This document shows positions 50,100 through 57,700 of a stretch of 64,000 bases of DNA, one piece after another (within the stretch, counting starts at the first letter, position 1; every line of letters begins with the position of its first letter). The position numbers were made by a program, and so were the translations under genes. The notes below the pieces were generated by a model. That model saw nothing but the letters and a program-made list of their open reading frames with translations. It did not search any database and was not told where the DNA came from. Where the stretch lies: positions 124,001 to 188,000 of the forward strand of contig NZ_BMRB01000001.1 of the NCBI RefSeq assembly GCF_014648415.1, in the 5' to 3' direction. This stretch comes from Actinokineospora fastidiosa. Lineage in GTDB: Bacteria; Actinomycetota; Actinomycetes; Mycobacteriales; Pseudonocardiaceae.

Positions 50100-50891
50100 G
50101 TGCGTGCCCGTTCGGCCCTGTTCGACGTCTACGGCGCCTACCTGCGCGGGCGGGGCGGCGCGGCCACCATCGCCGCCCTGGTCCGGCTGCTGGCCCCGCT
50201 CGACTTCGGCGCGCCCGCGATCCGGACCGCGGTGTCCAGAATGGTGCGCCAGGGCTGGCTGACCCCGCGCCGCCTGCCCGACGGCCCCGGCTACGCGCTG
50301 ACCGAGCGGGCCGAGCGGCGGCTGGCGGAGGCCGGGTCGCGGATCTACCGGCTGGGCGCTTCCACTTGGGACGGCCGCTGGCACGTGGTCGCGCTGTCCG
50401 AGCTGCCCGCCCGCACCGCCCGCGACCGGCTGACCTCGTCGCTGCGCCTGCTCGGCTACGGCCCGCTCGGCCCGGCGACCTGGGTGGCCCCGCGCCCGTC
50501 GGCCGGGCTGGACGAGGTGCTGGCCGCCGAGGGCGTGCGCGCCCGCGTCTTCCACGGCGCCCTGGACGGCGACGACGCCGACCTGGCCGCCAGCGCGTGG
50601 GACCTCACCGAGCTGGGCGCGGAGTACGCGGGGTTCGTGGCCGAGTGGTCGGCCCGGTTGTCCGGTGTGGACGCGGCGGACCCGGCTGCGGCGTTCGCGG
50701 CCTGCCAGCGCCTGCTGCACGCCTGGCGCAAGTTCCTGTTCCGCGACCCGGGCCTGCCCGAGGACCTGCTGCCCACGCCGTGGCCGGGGACGGCCGCCGC
50801 GGCGTTCTTCGACACCAGGACCGCGTTGTTCGCCCCGGCCGCGGCGGAGTTCGTCGACGGCTGTTTGACCACCGGCCGCAAAACGGCCTGA
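50100..50891 (+). CDS. PaaX-family transcriptional regulator
   Basis: A 263-residue GntR-like winged-helix repressor family that responds to phenylacetyl-CoA in its founding member. It shows VRARSALFDVYGAYLRGRGG at the N-terminus, PAIRTAVSRMVRQGWLTPRR in the DNA-binding helix, and LLHAWRKFLFRDPGLPEDLLP in the PaaX C-domain. I chose GTG 50100 because related proteins begin at this point; an ATG at 50058 would add 14 residues. It is followed after 14 bases by an enoyl-CoA hydratase, its probable target gene. Confidence 0.88.
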   Translation: MRARSALFDVYGAYLRGRGGAATIAALVRLLAPLDFGAPAIRTAVSRMVRQGWLTPRRLPDGPGYALTERAERRLAEAGSRIYRLGASTWDGRWHVVALSELPARTARDRLTSSLRLLGYGPLGPATWVAPRPSAGLDEVLAAEGVRARVFHGALDGDDADLAASAWDLTELGAEYAGFVAEWSARLSGVDAADPAAAFAACQRLLHAWRKFLFRDPGLPEDLLPTPWPGTAAAAFFDTRTALFAPAAAEFVDGCLTTGRKTA

Positions 50892-50905
50892 CATCGGAGG
50901 TTGGC

Positions 50906-51691
50906 TTGACCGCGCTGCTCACCGAGGACCGCGACGGCGTCCGGACGCTGACGTTGAACCGACCGGACGCGTTCAACTCGTTGACGGTGGAGCTCAAGGA
51001 GGCCCTGCTCGCCGCCCTGGTCGCCGCCGCGGCGGACGACGCGGTCCGCGCGGTGGTCCTGACGGGCGCTGGCAAGGCGTTCTGCGCGGGCCAGGACCTC
51101 AAGGAGCACATGGCCCTGCTGGCCGCGAACGACCCGGCCCCGCTGTCGACCGTCGAGGCGCACTACAACCCGATTGTGACGGCGATCACGGCACTGCCTA
51201 AGCCGATCATCGCCGCGGTCAACGGGATGGCAGCGGGTGCGGGCGCGTCCTTCGCCTACGCGTGCGACCTGCGGATCGCCGCGGACTCGGCGAAGTTCCT
51301 GATGGCCTTCGCCAACGTGGGCCTGACCGCCGACTCGGGCGCGTCGTGGACCCTGCCCAGGCTGATCGGCTACGGCCGCGCCATGGAGATGATGCTGCTC
51401 GCCAAGCCCGTGTCCGCCGAGGAGGCGCTGCGGGTCGGCATGGTCACCCAGGTGGTCCCGGCCGCCGAGGTCCTGCCGGTGGCCCACGCGCTGGCCGCGC
51501 GGATGGCGGCGGGCCCGACCACGGCGTACGCCAAGATCAAGGAGGCCATGCTGGCCTCGGCGGGCGGCTCGCTCGCCGACGGCCTCGCGGTCGAGGGGCG
51601 CACGCAGGCGGAGGCCGGTCGCACCGCCGACCACCGCGAGGCGGTCGACGCGTTCGTGGCCAAGCGCGAGCCGGGGTTCACCGGGCGCTAG
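50906..51691 (+). CDS. Enoyl-CoA hydratase/isomerase
   Basis: A 261-residue crotonase-fold enzyme. Oxyanion-hole motifs are AFCAGQDLKEHMAL and GMAAGAGASFAYACDLRIAA. LTADSGASWTLPRLIG follows, close to PaaG-type hydratases of phenylacetate breakdown. It starts at TTG 50906, five bases after GGAGG. Coupling to PaaX suggests aromatic acyl-CoA metabolism, but no other paa genes are in the window. Its last 14 bases overlap tagA on the other strand. Confidence 0.9.
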   Translation: MTALLTEDRDGVRTLTLNRPDAFNSLTVELKEALLAALVAAAADDAVRAVVLTGAGKAFCAGQDLKEHMALLAANDPAPLSTVEAHYNPIVTAITALPKPIIAAVNGMAAGAGASFAYACDLRIAADSAKFLMAFANVGLTADSGASWTLPRLIGYGRAMEMMLLAKPVSAEEALRVGMVTQVVPAAEVLPVAHALAARMAAGPTTAYAKIKEAMLASAGGSLADGLAVEGRTQAEAGRTADHREAVDAFVAKREPGFTGR

Positions 51692-52217
51692 CCCGCCAGC
51701 AGGTGGCGACGTGGTCGTCGACGATGCCCGTGGCCTGCATGAGCGCGTAGCACGTCGTCGGCCCGACGAAGGCGAACCCGCGCCGCTTGAGCTCCTTGGC
51801 CATCGCCTTGGACTCCGGGGTGACGGCGGGGACGTCGGCCAGCGTCGCGGGGCGCGCGCCGGGCCGGTCGGGGGCGAAGGACCACAGCAGGTCGTCGAGC
51901 GGGACGTCGAGGTCGAGCACCGCGCGCGCGTTGCGGATGGTCGCGTCGATCTTCGCCCGGTTTCGGACGATGCCCGCGTCGGCCATCAGCCTGGCCACGT
52001 CCCCGTCGCCGAAGGCCGCCACGGCGGCGGGGTCGAAGGCCGCGAACGCCGCCCGGAACGCCTCGCGCTTGCGCAGGATCGTGATCCACGACAGGCCCGA
52101 CTGGAACGCCTCCAGCGAGATCCGCTCGAACATCTCCCGGACCCCGCGCAGCGGCGTGCCCCACTCGGCGTCGTGGTACTCGACGTACTCGGGCGTGTTC
52201 GCCCACCCGCACCTCAT
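51678..52217 (-). CDS. tagA: DNA-3-methyladenine glycosylase I
   Basis: A 179-residue base-excision repair enzyme of the Tag family. Family residues are MRCGWANTPEYVEYHDAEWG at the start (zinc Cys), FERISLEAFQSGLSWITIL, and GPTTCYALMQATGIVDDHVATC near the end with zinc-binding His/Cys. It removes 3-methyladenine from alkylated DNA. Its ATG overlaps the stop of an SRPBCC gene (ATGA). Symbol given as in mycobacteria (Rv1210). Confidence 0.94.
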   Translation of the reverse strand: MRCGWANTPEYVEYHDAEWGTPLRGVREMFERISLEAFQSGLSWITILRKREAFRAAFAAFDPAAVAAFGDGDVARLMADAGIVRNRAKIDATIRNARAVLDLDVPLDDLLWSFAPDRPGARPATLADVPAVTPESKAMAKELKRRGFAFVGPTTCYALMQATGIVDDHVATCWRASAR

Positions 52218-52654
52218 ACCCGGGACTCCGCGAAGTCGGCGAACCGGCGCAGCGAGTGGCGCACGCCCAGCCGGAACGCCGGGCCCGTCAGCCGCCAGGC
52301 GACCGCGCCCAGCGGCCCCAGCGGCGGGACCAGCCGCTCCCACCACACCAGCGTGCTGCGCGAGACGCCCCGGGGCTCGACGCGGAAGCCGCCCGTGCCG
52401 CGGACCAGCCTGCCCACGTGCGCGACCTCGCAGGCCACCGGCGGCTCCCAGCGGGTGATCTCCATGCGGTCAGTGAACCGCAGGGGTCCGACAGCCGTGC
52501 GCGCCGCCAGCCGCGAGCCGAGCCTGCCGTCGCCGGAGATGACCCGGACGCGGGTGCCCAGCATCCACGCGCCCTGGTTGTGCCAGTCGGTGACGGCGGC
52601 CCAGACGACCGCGGCGGGCGCGACCACGTCGACCCGCTCCACGACGTCGATCAC
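52214..52654 (-). CDS. SRPBCC (START-like) family protein
   Basis: A 146-residue small-ligand-binding fold. It starts VIDVVERVDVVAPAAVVWAAVTDW, typical of polyketide cyclase/SRPBCC proteins, and ends LGVRHSLRRFADFAESR. The ligand is unknown. It is coupled at both ends: GTGA with the upstream DivIVA-like gene and ATGA with tagA. The family name is secure; function cannot be assigned. Confidence 0.85.
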   Translation of the reverse strand: MIDVVERVDVVAPAAVVWAAVTDWHNQGAWMLGTRVRVISGDGRLGSRLAARTAVGPLRFTDRMEITRWEPPVACEVAHVGRLVRGTGGFRVEPRGVSRSTLVWWERLVPPLGPLGAVAWRLTGPAFRLGVRHSLRRFADFAESRV

Positions 52655-52962
52655 CGGTCGGCGGGCTCCGGCGCGCGGGCGGCCTCCAGCTCGGCGACCC
52701 GGGCGCGCAGGGCGTCCAGCTCCTCGCCGGTGCGCCGCAGCACCCAGTCGACCTCGGCCATCTTGTAGCCGCGCAGCACCAGCTGGAAGCGGACGGCGCG
52801 CAGGTCGTCGCCGGTCAGCCCGTCGGCGGGCAGGCGGGTGGGCGACGCGCCGGGCGGCAGCGCGGGCAGCTCCTCGCCCCGGCCGAACACCACCGAGGCG
52901 AGCAGGAACACCACGGCCGCCACCAGGACCATGACGACGAGGTACACAAGCGCGGAGGTCAC
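52651..52962 (-). CDS. DivIVA-domain membrane protein (Rv1209-like)
   Basis: A 103-residue protein with one N-terminal membrane helix (LVYLVVMVLVAAVVFLLASVVF). A DivIVA-type segment follows (LTGDDLRAVRFQLVLRGYKMAEVDWVL), then a short coiled coil (EELDALRARVAELEAAR). The GYKMAEVD motif is characteristic. It resembles Rv1209, which lies between gpgS and tagA in mycobacteria. Probably a membrane-associated scaffold. Here the cyd and PadR genes separate it from gpgS. Confidence 0.88.
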   Translation of the reverse strand: MTSALVYLVVMVLVAAVVFLLASVVFGRGEELPALPPGASPTRLPADGLTGDDLRAVRFQLVLRGYKMAEVDWVLRRTGEELDALRARVAELEAARAPEPADR

Positions 52963-53001
52963 GGGGCCGATGGTGGCACGTCCGGCCCCGCCCGCGCACG
53001 G

Positions 53002-53667
53002 TTAACCCGCCGTGAACTTCAATGAACGGTGCGCGAGCACGAGTATCCGCCCGTGCACGATGAACATCCCGGCGCCCACCGCCAGGCACGGCAGGGGCAT
53101 CAGCAGCCGGGACATGTCCAGGCTCGCGGTCGCGGTGAGCAGCACGACCAGGTTCAGCAGCAGCACGAACGACCCGGCCGCGCCGAGGAACCCGGCAGCG
53201 CGGCCCAGCCTGCGGGTCTCGACCCCGCGCCGGGACAGCAGCCGCCCGGCGAGCAGCGCCAGCCCGGCAAGGCCCATCACGACCCAGCCGATCCAGTCGT
53301 TGACGTCGGCCACCGCGCGGTACCACTCGGGCACCGGCCCGCCGTACTCCGACCACGAGCCGATCCACACCAGCTGGTTGGTCTGCCACAGCGCGTGCAT
53401 GACCGGGACGGCGACGAGCACCGACTTCAGCGCCCGCGCGCCCTCGGCGACGCCCAGCTCGGCCTGGTAGGCCCTGGCCAGGCAGGTCAGGTCGCCGAAC
53501 TCGGCCACGGCGCGCCCGCGCGGGTCGGGGTGGCCCGCCGCGGCGTAGGCCTCGGCGGCGTCGTCGAGGCCGTCGCGGGCCTCGGCGAGCAGGTCGGCCT
53601 TGGCCGACGACGGCCCGCGCAGCCGCGCGGACAGCGCCGCGATGTAGTCGGCGATCGGATCGCTCAC
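53002..53667 (-). CDS. Membrane protein with permease-prefix (HAAS-type) domain
   Basis: A 221-residue protein. The N-terminal cytosolic part (about 1-75, IADYIAALSARLRGP, DLLAEARDGLDDAAEAYAAAG, AVAEFGD) is the helical signalling domain often paired with PadR regulators. Four hydrophobic segments follow to the end. Its GTG overlaps the PadR stop (GTGA), and such PadR/HAAS pairs are commonly encoded together. What it senses is unknown. Confidence 0.85.
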   Translation of the reverse strand: MSDPIADYIAALSARLRGPSSAKADLLAEARDGLDDAAEAYAAAGHPDPRGRAVAEFGDLTCLARAYQAELGVAEGARALKSVLVAVPVMHALWQTNQLVWIGSWSEYGGPVPEWYRAVADVNDWIGWVVMGLAGLALLAGRLLSRRGVETRRLGRAAGFLGAAGSFVLLLNLVVLLTATASLDMSRLLMPLPCLAVGAGMFIVHGRILVLAHRSLKFTAG

Positions 53668-54002
53668 GCCTGTGTGGGCCACGGTCCGCCTCCCAGGATC
53701 CCGTCGATGGCCGCCGTGAACTCCCGCCAGGCGGACCGCTCCGTGGCCAGCGCCCGCGTGCCCGCCGGGGTCAGCCGGTAGGTGCGGCGTTTGCGCCCGC
53801 CCACGGTGCTCCACTCGCTGACCAGCAGCCCGCCGCGCTCCAGCCTGCGCAGCGCCGGGTACACCGTCCCGGTCGGCAGGTCCAGCGCGCCGCCGCTGCG
53901 GGCCTGCAGGGCCTCGATGATCGCGTAGCCGTGCAGCTGGCGGCCGTCGAGCACGGCCAGCAGCAGGGCGTCGAGGTGGCCGCGGAGGGCGTCGGCCTTC
54001 AT
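53664..54002 (-). CDS. PadR-family transcriptional regulator
   Basis: A 112-residue PadR-type winged helix: LRGHLDALLLAVLDGRQLHGYAI, LPTGTVYPALRRLERGGLL, RKRRTYRLTPAG. It is divergent from the cydABDC operon, with only 106 bases between the two starts. The intergenic region contains a perfect 12-bp palindrome next to cydA. It probably represses itself and perhaps the cyd genes. Confidence 0.92.
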   Translation of the reverse strand: MKADALRGHLDALLLAVLDGRQLHGYAIIEALQARSGGALDLPTGTVYPALRRLERGGLLVSEWSTVGGRKRRTYRLTPAGTRALATERSAWREFTAAIDGILGGGPWPTQA

Positions 54003-54086
54003 GCAGCAGACCTTACGGACCCCGGCGCCGCCCTCGGACCCTGGTTCGACCCTGATGTCTCCCGGATCACCGCCATAGGTAGACAC

Positions 54087-54098
54087 GCTACATGTAGC
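54087..54098. promoter_or_regulatory. Palindrome GCTACATGTAGC, likely PadR-type operator, in the cydA/padR intergenic region
   Basis: A perfect 12-bp palindrome 11 bases before the cydA ATG (54109). It covers a possible -10 sequence (TACATG). cydA has no clear Shine-Dalgarno site, so a leaderless or near-leaderless message is possible. Confidence 0.5.
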
Positions 54099-54108
54099 CT
54101 CCAAACCT

Positions 54109-55260
54109 ATGGATGCGCTCGTGCTCGCCCGGCTGCAGTTCGCCGTGACGACCTCGTTCCACTTCTTGTTCGTGCTGCTGACCCTCGGGCTGGTCACCCT
54201 GGTCGCGATCACGCAGACCCGCGCCCATCGCCGGGGCGATCCGGTGCTGTGGCGGATGACCCGGTTCTGGGGCCACCTCTACGTGATCAACTACGCGGTC
54301 GGCATCGCCACCGGGATCGTCATGGAGTTCCAGTTCGGGTTGAACTGGAGCGGGCTGTCGGCCTTCGCGGGCGATGTGTTCGGCGCGCCGCTGGCGGTGG
54401 AGACGCTGGTCGCGTTCTTCCTGGAGTCGACGTTCCTCGGCCTGTGGATCTTCGGCTGGGACCGGCTGTCCCCGCGCCTGCACCTGGCGCTGATCTGGCT
54501 GGTCGCGCTGACCGCCTACGCGTCCGCGCTGTGGATCATGAGCGCGAACGCGTTCCTGCAGCACCCGGTCGGCTACGAGCTGAGCGACGGTGTGCTGCGG
54601 CTGACCGACTTCGGCGCGCTGCTGTCCAACCCCACCTTCGGGTCGGCGCTCCTGCACGTGCTGACCGCCGCGCTGCTGACCGGTGGCGTGGTGATGGCGG
54701 GCATCAGCGCGTGGCACCTGCTGCGCGGCACCGCCGAGACGGAGTTCTTCCGGCGCTCGATGCGCCAGGGCGTCATCGCGGCAGCGGTGAGCGCGCCGTT
54801 CGTCGTCGGCGCGGGCATCGCCCAGTTCCCCATCATCAACGAGCTCCAGCCGGACAAGCTCGGCGAGGACACCGGCGCGCTGGGCATCCCGCTGGCCCTG
54901 ATGATGAACATCGGCGTCGTCCTGCTGATCACGAACCTGGTGCTGGCGCACATGCGGAGACGCCAGCCGAGGTGGGCGCTGTGGCTGGCGGTGCTGGCGA
55001 TCCCGTGGCCGTTCGTGGCCGCCATCAGCGGGTGGGTCTTCCGCGAGGTGGGCAGGCAGCCGTGGCTGGTCTACGGCCTGCTGCGCACCGAGGACGCGGC
55101 CAGCCAGACCGATCCGACGATGATGCTGCTCTCGTTCGTCGCCTTCACCGCCATGTTCGCCGCGCTGGCGTTCCTCGACTGGCGGCTGCTCGCCAAGGTC
55201 GCCCGGCGCGGCCCGGTCTCGACCCCGGAGTTCGTCCCCCAGGAGGTGCGGGCGTGGTGA
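54109..55260 (+). CDS. cydA: Cytochrome bd oxidase subunit I, short form
   Basis: A 383-residue quinol oxidase subunit with nine apparent membrane helices. The haem ligand His near residue 18 is in TTSFHFLFVLL, and a second His in GSALLHVLTAA. The signature GRQPWLVYG and a Met in DPTMMLLSFVAF are also present. The Q-loop between helices 6 and 7 is only about 20 residues (IINELQPDKLGEDTGA) and the protein is far shorter than the usual 440-520 residues. The loop Lys and Glu appear kept. With CydB it reduces oxygen to water using quinol. Confidence 0.9.
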   Translation: MDALVLARLQFAVTTSFHFLFVLLTLGLVTLVAITQTRAHRRGDPVLWRMTRFWGHLYVINYAVGIATGIVMEFQFGLNWSGLSAFAGDVFGAPLAVETLVAFFLESTFLGLWIFGWDRLSPRLHLALIWLVALTAYASALWIMSANAFLQHPVGYELSDGVLRLTDFGALLSNPTFGSALLHVLTAALLTGGVVMAGISAWHLLRGTAETEFFRRSMRQGVIAAAVSAPFVVGAGIAQFPIINELQPDKLGEDTGALGIPLALMMNIGVVLLITNLVLAHMRRRQPRWALWLAVLAIPWPFVAAISGWVFREVGRQPWLVYGLLRTEDAASQTDPTMMLLSFVAFTAMFAALAFLDWRLLAKVARRGPVSTPEFVPQEVRAW

Positions 55261-56204
55261 CGCTGTGGTTCGTCCTGCTCGGCGTGCTGTTCGCCGGATA
55301 CTTCGCGCTCGCGGGCGCCGACTACGGAACCGCGCTGCTGATGCGCGCCGCCCCGCCGGAGCGCCGCCGCGAGGTGCTCGCGGCGACGGGCCCGTTCTTC
55401 CTGGGCAACGAGGTGTGGCTGGTGGCGGCGGTCGGCGTCCTGTTCGGCGCGTTCCCCCGGCTGGAGGGCGAGCTGCTGTCGGCGCTGTACCCGGTGCTGG
55501 TGGCGCTGCTGGTCGCGCTCATCGGCTACACGGCCGCCGTGCAGCTGCGGGGCCGGTGGCACGCGGGCGCCAAAGCGGGCTGGGACGCGCTGATCGTCGG
55601 CGGGGCCGGGATCGTGGCCGTCGGCTGGGGCGTGTTCCTGGGCGCGCTGCTCAACGGGCTGCCGCTGGACGCGGACGGCCACCGCTCGGGGAGCCTGTTC
55701 TCCCCCGTCGCGGTCGTGTCCGGGCTGGCCTTCGCCGCGCTGGTCGCCGTGCACGGCGCGGTGTTCCTGACCTGGCGCTCCACTGTGGACGTCCGGCGGC
55801 TCGTGCCGGTGCTGTCCCGGGCCGCCGCGGTCCTGGTCGGCGCGGTCGTGGCGCTGGCGGCGGTGGGGGTGACCGGCGTCGAGCCGCTGATCGCGGTGCC
55901 CGGCGCGGTCGCGGTGATCGCGCTCGTGCTGGTGGCGCCCAGGCTGAGCCCGGCGCGCGCGACGCTGTGCACAGGCCTGGCGTGCGGGTTGCCGGTGCTG
56001 GTGATCGGCGCCGCCCGCTGGCCGGTCGCGCTGGCCTCGACCGCCGACCCGGCGGGCACGCTCACGGTCGCGGAGGCCGCCGCCGGTCCGGCGACGCTCG
56101 GGGTGCTGGTGTGGTTCGCCGCGCTCGTGCTGCCGCTGGTGGCGGCGTTCCAGGGCATGTGCTGGTGGGCCTTCCGGGGCGACCGTCGCCCGGTGTTCTG
56201 GTGA
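55254..56204 (+). CDS. cydB: Cytochrome bd oxidase subunit II
   Basis: A 316-residue membrane protein that pairs with CydA. It begins LWFVLLGVLFAGYFALAGADYGTALL and continues with GPFFLGNEVWLVAAVGVLFGAFP, both typical of CydB. GTG 55254 lies seven bases after AGGAGG and overlaps the cydA stop; a second GTG follows directly. The stop overlaps the cydD start (GTGA). Confidence 0.92.
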   Translation: MVTLWFVLLGVLFAGYFALAGADYGTALLMRAAPPERRREVLAATGPFFLGNEVWLVAAVGVLFGAFPRLEGELLSALYPVLVALLVALIGYTAAVQLRGRWHAGAKAGWDALIVGGAGIVAVGWGVFLGALLNGLPLDADGHRSGSLFSPVAVVSGLAFAALVAVHGAVFLTWRSTVDVRRLVPVLSRAAAVLVGAVVALAAVGVTGVEPLIAVPGAVAVIALVLVAPRLSPARATLCTGLACGLPVLVIGAARWPVALASTADPAGTLTVAEAAAGPATLGVLVWFAALVLPLVAAFQGMCWWAFRGDRRPVFW

Positions 56205-57700
56205 GGACCCTTCCGGGCGGCCGCGGCTACCTGGCGGTCCTCGGCGCGTTCGGGGCCGCCACCGCGGTCGCGGTGCTGGTCCAGGCGGAGCTGCTGGCGT
56301 CGTTCCTGGTGGAGCCGACCGTCTCGGCCGCCGTGGTCGCCGGTCTGGCGATCGCGGCGCGGGCCGGGATCGGCTGGGCCCGCGAGGTCGTCGCGGCCCG
56401 CACCGCGGCCCGGGTGACGCACTCGCTGCGCACCCGGGTCCTCGACGGCGTGCCCGGGGACGCCGGGTCGACGGTCACGCTGCTCACCCGGGGTCTGGAC
56501 GCGCTGCGCCCCTACCTCACCGGGTACCTGCCCGCGGTGGCGGTCGCGGCGGTCGTGCCGCTGGCGGTCCTGGTGCGGCTGGCGTTCGTCGACCTGACCT
56601 CGGCGCTGGTGGTCGCGCTGACGCTGCCGCTGGTGCCGGTGTTCGCCGCGCTGGTCGGCAGGCACACGGCAGCGCGCACCCAGTGGGCGGCGCTGGCCCG
56701 GCTCGGCGGCCACTTCCTCGACGTCCTGCGCGGCCTGCCGACGCTGCGGCTGTTCCAGCGGGTGCGGGCGCAGTCGGAGACCGTGCGCGCCATGGCCCGC
56801 GCCCACACCGACCTGACCATGCGCACGCTGCGGGTGGCGTTCCTGTCGGCGCTCGTGCTGGAGCTGGTGGCGACGCTGTCGGTGGCGCTGGTGGCCGTGC
56901 CGGTCGGCCTGCGGCTGCTCTCCGGCGGGGTGGCGGCGCACACCGCCGTGCTGATCCTGGTGCTGACCCCGGAGGCGTACCTGCCGCTGCGCGCGGCGGG
57001 GGCGCGCTTCCACGCCAGCACGGACGGGCTGGCCGCGCTGAACGCGGCGCTGGCCGTGCCGCGCCCGCCCACGCGCGGCACGGCCCGCCCGCCGGACCCG
57101 CGCGTCGCCGACATCGCCTTCGAGGGCGTCACGGTGTCCTATCCGGACCGGGGCGCGGTGCTGCGGTCGGTCGACCTGCGGATCGAGCCGGGCGAGCGCA
57201 TCGCGGTGGCGGGGCCGAGCGGCGCGGGCAAGAGCACGCTGCTGGCGGTGCTGCTCGGCCTGGTCACGCCCTCGGCGGGGCGGGTGGCCGTCGGCGGGGT
57301 CGACCTGCGCGAGCTGGACCCGGCGGCCTGGCGCGCGCACCTGGCCTGGGTGCCGCAGCGGCCCTGGCTGTTCGCCGGGAGCGTGCGCGCCAACGTCGCG
57401 CTCGGCGGCCCGGACGTCGACACCGCGCTGGCCGCCGCGGACCTGGCCGGACTGGACGGCCCGGTCGGCGAGCTGTCCACCGGCCAGGCCCAGCGCGTCG
57501 CCCTGGCCAGGGCGCTGGCGAGGCCCGCCGGGCTGGTCCTGCTGGACGAGCCGACCGCGCACCTCGACGGAACCGGTGAACGCGTCCTCCTGACCGCCTG
57601 GCGGGCACTCGACCAGACCTCGCTGGTGGTCGCGCACCGTCCGGTGTTCCTACGGGAAGCCTCCCGCGTGCTGATCGTGCGGGACGGGGTGGTGGTGTGA
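56201..57700 (+). CDS. cydD: Cysteine/glutathione-type ABC exporter half, CydD
   Basis: A 499-residue ABC half-transporter needed for assembly of cytochrome bd. The N-terminal membrane region contains six helices. The ATPase domain (about 300-499) shows Walker A GPSGAGKSTLL, the signature LSTGQAQRVALARAL and Walker B LVLLDEPTAHLD. It forms a heterodimer with CydC to export thiols. GTG overlaps the cydB stop (GTGA), and its own stop overlaps cydC. Confidence 0.92.
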   Translation: MRTLPGGRGYLAVLGAFGAATAVAVLVQAELLASFLVEPTVSAAVVAGLAIAARAGIGWAREVVAARTAARVTHSLRTRVLDGVPGDAGSTVTLLTRGLDALRPYLTGYLPAVAVAAVVPLAVLVRLAFVDLTSALVVALTLPLVPVFAALVGRHTAARTQWAALARLGGHFLDVLRGLPTLRLFQRVRAQSETVRAMARAHTDLTMRTLRVAFLSALVLELVATLSVALVAVPVGLRLLSGGVAAHTAVLILVLTPEAYLPLRAAGARFHASTDGLAALNAALAVPRPPTRGTARPPDPRVADIAFEGVTVSYPDRGAVLRSVDLRIEPGERIAVAGPSGAGKSTLLAVLLGLVTPSAGRVAVGGVDLRELDPAAWRAHLAWVPQRPWLFAGSVRANVALGGPDVDTALAAADLAGLDGPVGELSTGQAQRVALARALARPAGLVLLDEPTAHLDGTGERVLLTAWRALDQTSLVVAHRPVFLREASRVLIVRDGVVV

